From the NCBI GenBank assembly GCA_900546925.1, contig UREV01000012.1:1-63005 (forward strand): 63,005 nt of DNA. Reading direction: 5' to 3'. The notes under the pieces were generated by a model, which made no database searches, had not been told where the DNA came from, and saw only the letters and a list, made by a program, of their open reading frames with translations. Shown here in pieces: positions 1 to 9,100 of the stretch. Source of the DNA: an uncultured Bacteroides sp. (lineage in GTDB: Bacteria > Bacteroidota > Bacteroidia > Bacteroidales > UBA932). The position numbers and the translations under genes are program-made. Positions within the stretch are counted from its first letter, which is position 1. Every line of letters starts with the position of its first letter.

Positions 1-73
1 GTTGTCAATGCATTACAAAGAGGGGCCGTGCCGACTCCCAGAGCCCCTTGCTCCACGTGGATATTGAGGTCAT

Positions 74-92
74 GGGTGACCACGGGTCACCC
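74..92. repeat. 8-bp hairpin between 12-bp direct repeats
   Basis: GGGTGACC (74-81) and GGTCACCC (85-92) are perfect inverted repeats with a 3-nt loop. The 12-mer CACGTGGATATT occurs on each side, at 54-65 and 121-132. No T-run follows, so it is not a typical intrinsic terminator. It may be a remnant of a small mobile or palindromic intergenic element. Confidence 0.55.
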
Positions 93-284
93 GCCGGGAC
101 TTCTGCCCGCCTCTCATCATCACGTGGATATTAGGTGCTACTCCTTATTGGTGGGTGTGCCCGATATTCTGATCATTGTTGTCATTTGGTACCGTAAAAA
201 CGTTTTCTTGTGCACGGAATTGGTACACACGGATATGGGCGGGTATACTCTATACAATATTTCGAGCCGCAGGATGGATGCTCA

Positions 285-352
285 CTGCAGGACTTGCCGC
301 CCTCGGCACTAGAGGGAGGGGCCCGCGATAGCGGGAGGGCCTGGTCCTGCAG
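285..352. repeat. Nested inverted repeats resembling a three-way junction
   Basis: The outer arms CTGCAGGAC (285-293) and GTCCTGCAG (344-352) are a perfect 9-bp inverted repeat. Two hairpins lie inside: CCCTC/GAGGG (300-304, 312-316) and CCCGC/GCGGG (322-326, 331-335, GATA loop). As RNA this would fold into a three-helix junction. I do not recognise a riboswitch class. It lies 150 bp upstream of the tolC-type gene, so a leader RNA, a 3' end of an upstream transcript or a repeat element are all possible. Confidence 0.5.
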
Positions 353-504
353 AGAGCATCACATCCGCGAGTGCCTGTTGTAAAATATCCTTACAGATTT
401 GTAAAGATTCTTTACACAGCGGATAAATAAGCGAGAATGTAATGCATTGACAGATAGTAAATTACCATCTCTGGCACGACGCATGTTCATATTATAGGAA
501 AACG

Positions 505-1917
505 ATGAAGATTATGAAGTGGATAATTCCTATAATAGTATTTACATCGCTGGCGACCGGAGCCCATGCGCAGGAGGCTGTGCCGGCGACTCATGACACA
601 GCCCAAGTGCCGGAACATGTTTCGTCACAGCTGGCCACGACCAAAACCATGTCCCTGCGCGAGTGCATGGAATACGCCATCAGCAACTCTACACAGGTGC
701 GCATTCAGCAGTCCAAAAACGACGATGCCAGACTCGACAGACGTGACGCCATTTTGGGCGCATTTACACCATCAGTCGACGGAAACTCATATGGCTATTA
801 CAGATGGGGTAGATCCATTGACCCTGAGACAAATACATATGTCACTACGACATCATTGAACCAGGGATTCTCAGTATCGGCCGGCATTACGGTATTCAAC
901 GGATTCTCCGCCATCAACAATCTGAAAATCGCCAAGACATCCATTGCGATGGGCATCTCTCAGGAACAGCAGGAGAAAGACAAAGTCTGTCTGGCTACTA
1001 TTGAAGCATATTTCAATGTCCTTTATTATACTAGACTTACAGACATCTTGGAAGAACAGGTAAACAACGCCCGCAACTCTGTCAAACTCGCTGAACGTCA
1101 GGAGGAACTCGGCTCCAAAGGCTATGCGGACGTGGTTCAGATGAAGGCTGATCTGGCTGACAGAGAATATGAACTTACGACTGCCATAAACAATAGAGAC
1201 AACGCCCTGATTACCCTGGAAGATGTAATGTATTGGCCTACAGATGAAAAACTTACGATTAACGCAGACCTCTCAGCTCTCGAATTCGACTCGGCAACTT
1301 CCGCTACTGGAGACATCATCGACAGGGCAGTGAAATCCATGCCGGCGGTATTGATAGCCAAAGGCTCCATGGATAATGCCCTCCGAAGCCTGCAGACAGC
1401 CAAGTGGCAATTCCTTCCGACACTGGGCCTCTACGGAGGCTGGTCTACCAGCTACTATACATACCCTGGACAGGCAGGATACAAAGCCACCCCTTATTGG
1501 CATCAGTTCAAGAACAACGGAGGTGAATACGTGCAACTGTCATTGAACATACCTATATTCGACAGACTTCAGAAACATACGGCATTGGCCAAAAAGAAGA
1601 ACGCATACCAGCGCGCGAGCCTGGAATACGACAAATCCCTCCGCGATGTCGAATCCGAAGTCCGCAGGGCCATTCAGGACAGGGATGGAGCCGAAGCCGC
1701 TCTACTTCAGGCCGAAAGACGCGCGGAAGTCTATGACGAGGCATATAAACTCAACGCCCGCAAATTCGAACAAGGACTGATCTCCTCCATAGAATATAAC
1801 ACCGCCTCATCCAACTACTTGAAATCCAAGGCGGAACAACTTAACGCAGAACTGCAGTACCAGCTTAAGCGCCGCATCGTCGAGTACTACAACGGAGTAT
1901 CATATTTGGAACAGTAA
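505..1917 (+). CDS. TolC-family outer membrane efflux protein
   Basis: Outer-membrane component of an efflux or secretion system; TolC trimers form a beta-barrel with a long periplasmic alpha-helical tunnel. The 470-residue product has a signal peptide (about residues 1-22, hydrophobic core then A-H-A before Gln). The first helix of the outer membrane efflux domain starts near residue 49 with the usual pattern (SLRECMEYAISN), and long amphipathic helices follow. Length fits the family. It lies 12 bp upstream of the HlyD-type adaptor, and an ABC permease follows, so the three probably form one envelope-spanning pump. The start at 505 follows an A/G-rich stretch; a Met three codons later is a possible alternative. 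The substrate is unknown. Confidence 0.9.
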   Translation: MKIMKWIIPIIVFTSLATGAHAQEAVPATHDTAQVPEHVSSQLATTKTMSLRECMEYAISNSTQVRIQQSKNDDARLDRRDAILGAFTPSVDGNSYGYYRWGRSIDPETNTYVTTTSLNQGFSVSAGITVFNGFSAINNLKIAKTSIAMGISQEQQEKDKVCLATIEAYFNVLYYTRLTDILEEQVNNARNSVKLAERQEELGSKGYADVVQMKADLADREYELTTAINNRDNALITLEDVMYWPTDEKLTINADLSALEFDSATSATGDIIDRAVKSMPAVLIAKGSMDNALRSLQTAKWQFLPTLGLYGGWSTSYYTYPGQAGYKATPYWHQFKNNGGEYVQLSLNIPIFDRLQKHTALAKKKNAYQRASLEYDKSLRDVESEVRRAIQDRDGAEAALLQAERRAEVYDEAYKLNARKFEQGLISSIEYNTASSNYLKSKAEQLNAELQYQLKRRIVEYYNGVSYLEQ

Positions 1918-1929
1918 AAAATCAGAATC

Positions 1930-3189
1930 ATGGATAAGATAATAGAAAAGAAAACAGGATTGGCTGCCGCATTTACAAAAAAAGCCATAAAATATTGGGC
2001 AGGTGCAGCATTGGCAATCGTCCTTATAGTATTGATAATCACTGGGAATAGCTCTGCGGTACGCGTTGACGGCGGCTCCATCATCACCGGAACCGCGAAA
2101 AGAGGCGAGTTCAACGATTACATCCGCGTAAGCGGACAGGTCCAGCCGATGACCACCGTCCAGCTCAGCCCCACCGAAGGCGGCAACGTCCAGAAAATCG
2201 TCGTCGAGGAGGGGAGTAAGGTCAATGCCGGGGATGTCATAGTCGAGCTGTCGAATGAAAGCCTTGACATGCAGATACTTAACTCAGAGGCAGAACTTGC
2301 CGAAAAGGAAAACATCCTGCGCAACACATTGATTTCCATGGAACAGCAGAAACTCTCAGTTCGACAGGATAAACTCACGCTTCAGATAGAGGTCCGCAGG
2401 GCCAATAGGGCATACGAACAGAACAAAGCCCTTTATAATGAGAAACTTATAGCTAAAGAAGAATACCTGAAAGCTGCCGAGGACTACGAATTGGCGAAAG
2501 ACAAACTCGAACTCGTAATGGACCGCGAACGTCAGGACAGTCTGTACCGCAGCACTCAAGTCTCCCAGATGCACGAAAGTTTGGAGAATATGCGCATAAA
2601 CATGGCCATGATCCGCAGACGTAAAGAAAACCTGTCAGTAAAGGCGCCGATCAGCGGAGAACTAGGACTTCTCGACGTGGAACTCGGACAGTCAGTAGCA
2701 GCAGGTTCCAAAATCGGCCAGATAAACAACCTCGATTCGTATAAGATTGAAGCCCAGATAGATGAACATTACATTGACAGAATCACACCGGGCCTGGAAG
2801 CGACTTTCGAGCGTCAGAACGAGAAATATTCGGCGGTCATCCGCAAAGTCTATCCCGAAGTCCGCGAAGGCAAATTCAAGGCCGATTTCCGCTTCGAAGG
2901 CCAACAGCCCGAGAACATCCGCGCCGGCCAGACCTACTACCTGAATGTCCAGCTCGGCCAGCCCGAAGAGGCCGTTATCATTCCGCGCGGCTCCTTCTAC
3001 CAGGCAACTGGCGGCAAGTGGGTGTATGTTGTCAATGCCGATGGAACGAAGGCTACTAAACGTAGTGTCCGTATAGGTCGCCAGAACCCTCAGTATTACG
3101 AAGTTATAGAAGGTCTGGAGCCTGGCGAGAAGATTATCATATCCTCTTACGACAGCTTCGGCGACAAGGATGAACTGATTATAAAATAA
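1930..3189 (+). CDS. HlyD/MacA-type periplasmic adaptor subunit
   Basis: Membrane-fusion protein expected to bridge the inner-membrane permease and the TolC-type channel. It is 419 residues long. One N-terminal transmembrane helix lies near residues 18-40, followed by a lipoyl/barrel-sandwich half (about 60-100), a charged coiled-coil hairpin (about 105-225), the second lipoyl half and beta-barrel domains to about 400. This order is typical of efflux adaptors. It lies between tolC-type and FtsX-type genes with gaps of 12 and 9 bp, so co-transcription is likely. It carries GTCAATG words at 2221 and 3031, both read as Val-Asn. The exported substrate cannot be told from the sequence. Confidence 0.9.
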   Translation: MDKIIEKKTGLAAAFTKKAIKYWAGAALAIVLIVLIITGNSSAVRVDGGSIITGTAKRGEFNDYIRVSGQVQPMTTVQLSPTEGGNVQKIVVEEGSKVNAGDVIVELSNESLDMQILNSEAELAEKENILRNTLISMEQQKLSVRQDKLTLQIEVRRANRAYEQNKALYNEKLIAKEEYLKAAEDYELAKDKLELVMDRERQDSLYRSTQVSQMHESLENMRINMAMIRRRKENLSVKAPISGELGLLDVELGQSVAAGSKIGQINNLDSYKIEAQIDEHYIDRITPGLEATFERQNEKYSAVIRKVYPEVREGKFKADFRFEGQQPENIRAGQTYYLNVQLGQPEEAVIIPRGSFYQATGGKWVYVVNADGTKATKRSVRIGRQNPQYYEVIEGLEPGEKIIISSYDSFGDKDELIIK

Positions 3190-3198
3190 ACGTCGACC

Positions 3199-5535
3199 AT
3201 GAGTACATATCTGAAATTCCTCTCGAAAAATAAACTTTATACTGTAATCGAGGCATTGGGCCTGTCAGTGGCACTGGGATTTGTCATATTGCTGACCTCT
3301 TATGCCAGGACGGAGTTCAGCGTAGGCGCAAGGCAGCCGCTTTCCAAACAGATTTATGCCATCGGAGGCGGTGATTGTGTCGGCATGACGCTGTGCACCG
3401 GAGATGAATTCTTCCCGTTAATGCCGGAGATTGCATCATGGACACGAATCGGAGATTTAGGAGATAAGGATGTTACCGTGGGCGAAGACTATTATCCGGC
3501 AGTGGCATGTGCCATTGACACGAATTTTCTGAAACTTTTCGATTACAGACTGGACGGTTGCGACAGAAACCATATTCTTGCGAATACCGATGAGGTCATT
3601 CTTTCGGAAAAGTATGCGAGGAAAGTTTTCGGTAGTGAAGACCCTGTCGGGAAGACATTGACAATAGCCGGAGACAAACTGACCGTGGTCGGGACAATGG
3701 AGGATTTCGGAGCGTTTGACGAATTTTGTTATTACGATATTTTCCTGAGTGCCAAGAAATTGGCGGAGGTGAACGCCCCGATGGATAATTTCGGAAATGT
3801 GCAGACATTCGTCACTCTTGCCGATGGCGTATCCCCTGATGCTGTCAGAGAAAAACTGCTCGACAAGTACATGGGATACTGGAAAGAGTTCTACACACGG
3901 AACGGGGACGATGGCGGCTTCCTGTGGGGCTCATCATTGACCAGATTAGACAAACTGTATTTCAGTGAATTGGAGTCATACAGACCATTGAGGAAAGGAG
4001 ACAAAAGGACAGTTGAGGTCCTGCTCCTCGTGGCTATAATTCTCCTTGTTTCCGCGATTTTCAATTATATAAACCTGACTGTCGCACAGACGGGAAAACG
4101 TGCTAAAGAGATGGCTACCAGACGTTTGCTTGGCGAATCGTCCGCCGGAATAGTTACGAGATATCTGACAGAGTCTTTCCTCTTTACGGCTGTGTGTATG
4201 GCTATAGGTGTGTTGGTGGCATTCGCATTCAAAGGGTGGTTCGACAGAATCCTTAGCACGGAAATCGTCATCGCTTCCGACATGGGGACCATCATCGGAG
4301 CTCTTGCTGTCCTTGTCATTGTATCATTGATTTCCGGCCTCTTGCCTGCATTGATGGTATCCAGATTCCAGCCGATTTCTGTAGTCAAAGGCGATTTCAG
4401 GTTCCGCAGCAAGATGGTGTTCAGCAAGGTCTTTATCGTCTGCCAGAACATCATAAGCATGGTTCTTGTCTCGGTTGCATTGACAATGACTCTCCAGATG
4501 CGCCATCTGGTATCTTTGCCGGTAGGGTACAATACAGATCTGCTGTCTGTTTCCTCATGGGCGCTTGGCTATAAAAATATGGCTGCCCAGGAGGCTCTGC
4601 ATCAGAGACTTCAGGCTCTTCCGCAGGTGGAGACGGCGGTTATGGCGGTGCAGCTTCCGTTCTCATGTGGAAGCAATGGCGTACATATTGAGGGTGAAGA
4701 AATGTCGTGGCTTCAGCTGCCTGCTGTTGACAGTGCGGCATTCAGGCTGCTTGGGTTCAAAGTGATAGAACAATATTCCGATCCTATTGAATGGACATGC
4801 TGGTTTACGGAGGAGGCGCAGCGGCGTTATGGAATCACTGCTGAGAACAGGACTGTCGGGACCAATAAATATGGCGAGCCGCAGTATGAGTGCTGCGGCA
4901 TAATAGCGGATTTCCGCGCGCGTGATCCTCTTTATAAACCAATGCCTGACAGTCATCGGGCTGTGCAGAACCGTTCCGATGTGTGCATGAATCATCTGCT
5001 GAAGGTACGTGGTGACAGGGCAGAGGCGTTGAATGCTGTCCGCGGGGCATGGCGTGATGTGGCGAAGGAGTATATCGGTGTGCCGCGCGAAACTGACATA
5101 TATTATATAGATGACTTCCTGGCGGATTCATTGACAGGAACCCGCAACACTATGAAACTGGTGATGACCTTCATGGTCCTTGCGATCCTGATTTCAGCGC
5201 TCGGCCTGTTCGCGATGTCCGTCTACTATACTGAGCAGCAGTCGCGTCAGATAGCCCTCCGGAAGATTTTCGGCTCGGGTGTCAAGGCCGCCGCGTGGAA
5301 ACTCTCGAAGTCGTTCATCCTGATGACCGCTGTCGCCGTCGTAATCGCAGTTCCGGTATGTATCTGGTCAATGCGTTATTACCTGGCTGATTTTTACAAT
5401 GCCATAGCCTTTCCGTGGTGGGTAATCATTGTGGCGGCTGCATTGACCTTCCTTATCTCCTTCGTCTCGATTATATCCCGGACATGGAGTTCGGCAGCGG
5501 AAAATCCTGTGGAGGTTTTGAAGCAGGAAAATTGA
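3199..5535 (+). CDS. ABC transporter permease, FtsX/MacB type, two halves
   Basis: Inner-membrane permease of the MacB/FtsX superfamily, 778 residues. The layout is the duplicated form common in Bacteroidota: a helix near residues 15-35, a MacB-type periplasmic domain, three helices (about 273-295, 328-348, 372-395), then a second half with a helix near 418-440, another periplasmic domain and three helices near 657-765. There is no Walker A or ABC signature, so an ATPase must be encoded elsewhere. With the TolC- and HlyD-type genes just upstream it probably forms a mechanotransmission-type exporter of lipids, peptides or antimicrobials. The ATPase gene is not in the window; it may lie to the left of position 1. 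Confidence 0.88.
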   Translation: MSTYLKFLSKNKLYTVIEALGLSVALGFVILLTSYARTEFSVGARQPLSKQIYAIGGGDCVGMTLCTGDEFFPLMPEIASWTRIGDLGDKDVTVGEDYYPAVACAIDTNFLKLFDYRLDGCDRNHILANTDEVILSEKYARKVFGSEDPVGKTLTIAGDKLTVVGTMEDFGAFDEFCYYDIFLSAKKLAEVNAPMDNFGNVQTFVTLADGVSPDAVREKLLDKYMGYWKEFYTRNGDDGGFLWGSSLTRLDKLYFSELESYRPLRKGDKRTVEVLLLVAIILLVSAIFNYINLTVAQTGKRAKEMATRRLLGESSAGIVTRYLTESFLFTAVCMAIGVLVAFAFKGWFDRILSTEIVIASDMGTIIGALAVLVIVSLISGLLPALMVSRFQPISVVKGDFRFRSKMVFSKVFIVCQNIISMVLVSVALTMTLQMRHLVSLPVGYNTDLLSVSSWALGYKNMAAQEALHQRLQALPQVETAVMAVQLPFSCGSNGVHIEGEEMSWLQLPAVDSAAFRLLGFKVIEQYSDPIEWTCWFTEEAQRRYGITAENRTVGTNKYGEPQYECCGIIADFRARDPLYKPMPDSHRAVQNRSDVCMNHLLKVRGDRAEALNAVRGAWRDVAKEYIGVPRETDIYYIDDFLADSLTGTRNTMKLVMTFMVLAILISALGLFAMSVYYTEQQSRQIALRKIFGSGVKAAAWKLSKSFILMTAVAVVIAVPVCIWSMRYYLADFYNAIAFPWWVIIVAAALTFLISFVSIISRTWSSAAENPVEVLKQEN

Positions 5536-5555
5536 CAAATGTCAGAAAAGAGGGT

Positions 5556-5563
5556 TATATTTG
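5556..5563 (+). promoter_or_regulatory. Bacteroidota -7 element upstream of CocE-type hydrolase
   Basis: TATATTTG matches the TAnnTTTG -7 consensus of the Bacteroidota primary sigma factor. It lies about 20 bp before the ATG at 5584 and inside the longer open frame that begins at 5539. This supports the downstream start and independent transcription of the hydrolase. No clear -33 element was found. Confidence 0.6.
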
Positions 5564-5583
5564 TGTTACAAAACGACATTATT

Positions 5584-7524
5584 ATGAAGAAAACACTTAT
5601 AACCCTCTTTTTGGCATTAGGCAGCATTCTGCCGATGTCCGCCCAGCATGGGAAGATCGTGGATGACGGATGGCTCAAAGAGAATTACACCAAGCGCGAG
5701 GTCATGGTGACTGTCCGTGACGGCAGGAAAATCTACAACGCCATATATGAACCCAAGCGGGAATATCTTCTGAAACTTGGACGTGATGCGAGTCCGATTA
5801 TGATGTTGAGGACTCCGTATTCACTTAAACCATACGGACTTAAGCCCGGACAGGACTTCGGTCCTACCAAATCTGAAGGCTTCGGAGGTAACTTGAAAGG
5901 TGACATGGCGAACTATGTTGCCGAGGGATATGTGATTGTCCTGCAGAACGTTCAGGGTAAATTTCTGAGTGACGGCAAGTACGAGAACATGCGTCCTTAT
6001 CTCTCTGGTCCCCGCGGCGCCGCAGATACATTGAAAAGACAAGACGGTTCTGTTATAACAGACGAATCTACAGATACTTACGATACTATCCAGTGGCTTC
6101 TAAAAAACACAAAGAATACCGGTAAAGTAGGTGTGAAGGGAAACTCTTACCCAGGATTCTACACAGTGATGGCCGTGCTGTCCCGTCACCCTGCCATCAA
6201 GGCTGCCTGTTCTCAGGCCCCTGCTACTGACTGGTTCATGGGAGACGATGCTCACCATAACGGAGCGCTTTGTCTTACAGACTGTTACAGATTCGGAGGC
6301 GGATTCTACAGGGAGTTCAGGAAACCTTCTACAAAGGGATTCTCGAACCTTGTGAAAATCGAAGGCGACGTCTATGATTATTTCCTGAACAAGCCGATGT
6401 CTGAGATTTCCGCATTCTTCGGCGATAGTCTGAGATTCTGGAGCGACATGATGAAGCACCCCAACTACGACCAGTTCTGGCTGGACAGAGACCCGAGCTT
6501 GCACCTTAAAGACATACGTACCCCTGTCCTCGTGACCGGCGGTTTCTATGACGCTGAAGATTGTTACGGTGCATTCCGCGTTTACAACATGCTCAAGAAA
6601 CAGTCACCTGAATGTGACCTCCATCTCGCCGCAGGGCCTTGGTACCATGGAGGTTGGAACAACCGAACCGCGAACCACCTTGCCGACGCATGGTTCGGCG
6701 AAGGCTCCGGTGCCTACTACCAGGATGCCGTCGAATACCCATTCTTCCTGTACTACCTAGAAGGAAAGGGTACCTGTCCGGCTAAGGTCAATGTTCTTGC
6801 GTCGGGGGAGACTATGAGTTCCGTATCGCAGGGCGTCCAGTCGGATGATTTCTTCGAGTTCTACGACGAGTGGCCTCCTAAAGGGATGAAATACAACAAA
6901 TTGTATCTTTCCGGAAAAGGTGGTTTGTCTTTCACTTCGCCTAAGAAAGCATCCCGCACCATCGTTTCTGACCCTTCCTCTCCAGTTCCGTATATGGACA
7001 TCAAGTCCGACAGCAGAGACAGGGCTTATATGGTTGCAGACCAGTCATTTGCAACGCTAAGAACAGACGTTCTCACATATAGAGGGGAAGCATTGACAAA
7101 ACCCCTTCATCTTGCGGGACCGGTGAAAGTCAGGATTGCGCTCAGCCTGGATTCGGAGGCGGCGAAGAAAATGCTGGACGCGGATATCGTCGTGAAACTC
7201 ATTGACTTGCGACCTGACGGATATCAGATGCTGGTGCGCGGCGACGTGATGCCGCTCCGATTCCGTGAGGGATTCCAGATGCCGAAACCTGTGAAAGCCG
7301 GCAAGAAGACGATTGTGGAATTTACCATGTGCGACATCGACCACCGTTTCATGGAAGGACATACGCTTATGGTGCAGGTGCAGGGCAGCTGGTTCCCTCT
7401 CATCGCCATGAATCCGCAGACCTTTATCGCTGATCCTGTAACTGCGAAATCCGAAGATTATCAGCCTGTTACGATAACCGTAAAATCGGCCGAGTCTTAT
7501 CTGGAACTGCCTGTCTGTGAATGA
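5584..7524 (+). CDS. CocE/NonD-family (X-Pro dipeptidyl-peptidase S15-like) serine hydrolase
   Basis: Secreted alpha/beta hydrolase of the CocE/NonD/S15 family, which cleaves esters, amides or X-Pro peptides. From the start at 5584 the product has 646 residues and a clear signal peptide ending S-A-Q. The nucleophile is in GNSYPG (Ser188). Likely partners are Asp323 (GGFYDAED) and His355 (PWYHGGW). The part after about residue 430 fits the C-terminal jelly-roll domain of the family. An earlier ATG at 5539 would put a charged stretch before the signal peptide and would overlap the promoter element at 5556-5563, so 5584 is preferred. It ends directly against the convergent PagL-type gene. The natural substrate is unknown. 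Confidence 0.88.
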   Translation: MKKTLITLFLALGSILPMSAQHGKIVDDGWLKENYTKREVMVTVRDGRKIYNAIYEPKREYLLKLGRDASPIMMLRTPYSLKPYGLKPGQDFGPTKSEGFGGNLKGDMANYVAEGYVIVLQNVQGKFLSDGKYENMRPYLSGPRGAADTLKRQDGSVITDESTDTYDTIQWLLKNTKNTGKVGVKGNSYPGFYTVMAVLSRHPAIKAACSQAPATDWFMGDDAHHNGALCLTDCYRFGGGFYREFRKPSTKGFSNLVKIEGDVYDYFLNKPMSEISAFFGDSLRFWSDMMKHPNYDQFWLDRDPSLHLKDIRTPVLVTGGFYDAEDCYGAFRVYNMLKKQSPECDLHLAAGPWYHGGWNNRTANHLADAWFGEGSGAYYQDAVEYPFFLYYLEGKGTCPAKVNVLASGETMSSVSQGVQSDDFFEFYDEWPPKGMKYNKLYLSGKGGLSFTSPKKASRTIVSDPSSPVPYMDIKSDSRDRAYMVADQSFATLRTDVLTYRGEALTKPLHLAGPVKVRIALSLDSEAAKKMLDADIVVKLIDLRPDGYQMLVRGDVMPLRFREGFQMPKPVKAGKKTIVEFTMCDIDHRFMEGHTLMVQVQGSWFPLIAMNPQTFIADPVTAKSEDYQPVTITVKSAESYLELPVCE

Positions 7525-8736
7525 TTACCAGCGGTTGTCACCGAATCTCCAGCCGATGCCGAGCATAAGATTGTTAGGGTCGTGGAACTTGCACATTTTA
7601 TAACCGACGTGCAGGAACAAGTGACGGCTGACATTAGTTTTAAGCGCGACGATCTGATACCAACCCTTCAGGTCGTCGCCTTTATATATCACATTGTGAC
7701 CTATACCGACATTGACAGAAAAAATCGGCATCACGAACTCGGCGCGCAGCGATAGTCCGGCACCGATGGATTCCCGCAGCGGCGGGCGGTAGAAACGCAG
7801 GTCCTCGCCGTGACTGTCCACGTAATTACCGGCCACGTGCTTGTCGAGATTCGCGCTCTCATCGTATTGAATATCAGCCGATATGCCGGTTTTGAGGAAC
7901 TTATTTATGCGGAACATCGGGTTCAGGTTCACGCCCAAAATCCCGAACTTTCCGGAGACGATATAGGCGTTGTCCTTCCAAATCATCCCCTTCGCCCGGC
8001 CGGCCCCGTAAAGTATCGCGTCTAGTGTCCAACGGTTCCGGTGCCCGCTTTTGCCGTCGATGCCGGTTCGGGTCAATGCCGTTGTGACTTTTTCGCCCAT
8101 TCTGGTGTCGAAACTATATGTTGCGCCGATTCGTCCTCCGAGAGTATTGACGCCGGCGTTGGGATATTTGGTATTTCCGTTCGAAAAATGCGTGGCCTCA
8201 AGTCCGAATTTCATGTTCCAGGACGGGGTGATGCGCCAGTCTAGGAGAAGCCCGAAATTGATATAGGCATTGGCCCTGGAACCTACCACCATATTGTAAC
8301 TGTTTTCGTACTCTTTATATGGATGCCAGCCGAAAGAAATGCCGAAGTTCCATTCGTAACTTAAATCTATACAGGGACTTAACTTTGCTAATCTTGCGCC
8401 TTGGAGAAGATAAACCGCTGTCGGTCTGCCGATTTCCTTATTGTCGTAAAAATTGTTGAACCCTACGCCGATGCCTTGATAAGCCGTGGGAAATGTCTTG
8501 CCGAAATATGTGCCGGACGGGAATGAAAAAGCATACTGCAGATGGACTGACGAACTGAGATTCAGTCTCTCCCCAAATTCGTTTTCTCCTCTGAAAAACG
8601 GATTTGTCGGAGCCAGATAACCGCTGCGGAGATTTACGCTGAGGTGGTTTCTGTATGAAAGTGAATCTGCCTGGTTGTGGGCGGATAAAACAATGCAGAC
8701 CAGGCTGGCGGCTATCGAAGAAATCAGGCGTTTCAC
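7525..8736 (-). CDS. PagL-type lipid A 3-O-deacylase (acyloxyacyl hydrolase family)
   Basis: Outer-membrane beta-barrel protein of 403 residues with a signal peptide (about 1-19) and many alternating aromatic strands. The segment THFSNGNTKYPNAGVN matches the PagL signature in which His and Ser form the catalytic pair, so removal of the 3-O acyl chain of lipid A is likely. The start is a GTG at 8736, the first codon giving the signal peptide; a TAnnTTTG element lies 22 bp upstream. It is divergent from the polyene-type operon and convergent with the CocE-type gene, with no spacer between stop codons. Larger than Pseudomonas PagL but in the size range I expect of Bacteroidota homologues. Confidence 0.75.
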   Translation of the reverse strand: MKRLISSIAASLVCIVLSAHNQADSLSYRNHLSVNLRSGYLAPTNPFFRGENEFGERLNLSSSVHLQYAFSFPSGTYFGKTFPTAYQGIGVGFNNFYDNKEIGRPTAVYLLQGARLAKLSPCIDLSYEWNFGISFGWHPYKEYENSYNMVVGSRANAYINFGLLLDWRITPSWNMKFGLEATHFSNGNTKYPNAGVNTLGGRIGATYSFDTRMGEKVTTALTRTGIDGKSGHRNRWTLDAILYGAGRAKGMIWKDNAYIVSGKFGILGVNLNPMFRINKFLKTGISADIQYDESANLDKHVAGNYVDSHGEDLRFYRPPLRESIGAGLSLRAEFVMPIFSVNVGIGHNVIYKGDDLKGWYQIVALKTNVSRHLFLHVGYKMCKFHDPNNLMLGIGWRFGDNRW

Positions 8737-8757
8737 TTTTATTGATTTTTATCGAAA

Positions 8758-8765
8758 CAAAAGTA
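8758..8765 (-). promoter_or_regulatory. -7 element for the PagL-type gene
   Basis: Read on the minus strand this is TACTTTTG, matching TAnnTTTG. It lies about 22 bp upstream of the GTG start at 8736. It forms a divergent promoter pair with the element at 8798-8805. Confidence 0.55.
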
Positions 8766-8797
8766 ATGAAAATATGAGTTATGTGCAATTTTAAGGT

Positions 8798-8805
8798 TAT
8801 ATTTG
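8798..8805 (+). promoter_or_regulatory. -7 element for the ketosynthase (polyene-type) operon
   Basis: TATATTTG matches TAnnTTTG and lies 41 bp before the first plausible ATG of the acyl carrier protein gene. It is the only good promoter element I see before the long operon that starts at 8846. Overlapping divergent transcription with the PagL-type gene is possible. Confidence 0.6.
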
Positions 8806-8845
8806 CATAATGGGGCGATGAAAGAACTGTTTGTCGCGGCATAAT

Positions 8846-9100
8846 ATGGAATCTGACATGAACAAAGAACAATTGATAGAGAAAGTGAACGGCATTCTTG
8901 CTGAGGAATTCGAAACGGATGTAGCTGAAATGCAGCCGGATGCGTCACTTATGGAGGTACTTGACCTGGATAGTTTGGATATAGTGGACATGGTGGTTTT
9001 GGTGGAAAAGCACTTCGGAATCATCATGAAGAAAGAGGATTTCGGAACAGTGCGTACCTTCGCAGACTTTTATGATTATCTTGAATCCCGATTGAAATAA
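8846..9100 (+). CDS. Acyl carrier protein, first copy
   Basis: Small acidic four-helix carrier of 84 residues. It has the phosphopantetheine attachment motif DLDSLD (Ser43 when counted from 8846) and a typical second half (VEKHFGI). It should carry growing acyl chains as thioesters for the ketosynthases encoded downstream. Two ATG codons, 8846 and 8858, are possible; the second gives a compact start (MNKEQLIEKV) like other carrier proteins. A TTG at 8831 is less likely. Its stop overlaps the start of the next gene (TAATG at 9098-9102), which indicates translational coupling. It is the first gene of the lipid/polyene operon. Confidence 0.88.
   Translation: MESDMNKEQLIEKVNGILAEEFETDVAEMQPDASLMEVLDLDSLDIVDMVVLVEKHFGIIMKKEDFGTVRTFADFYDYLESRLK

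Larger units (their letters stand above)
1..504. other. Non-coding left flank with hairpins and short repeats
   Basis: I see no credible gene here. An open frame from 28 to 312 has an unnatural composition and no recognisable domain. The stretch holds a 12-bp direct repeat (CACGTGGATATT at 54-65 and 121-132), an 8-bp perfect hairpin between the copies (74-92), and a larger nested inverted-repeat structure at 285-352. GTCAATG words lie at 4-10 and 445-451. I did not find a clear TAnnTTTG promoter element for the downstream tolC-type gene. Confidence 0.6.

Noticed and set aside
28..312. 94-codon open frame in the left flank
   Set aside because: Composition rich in Pro, Cys and His, no domain, and it overlaps hairpins and repeats; no ribosome binding site.
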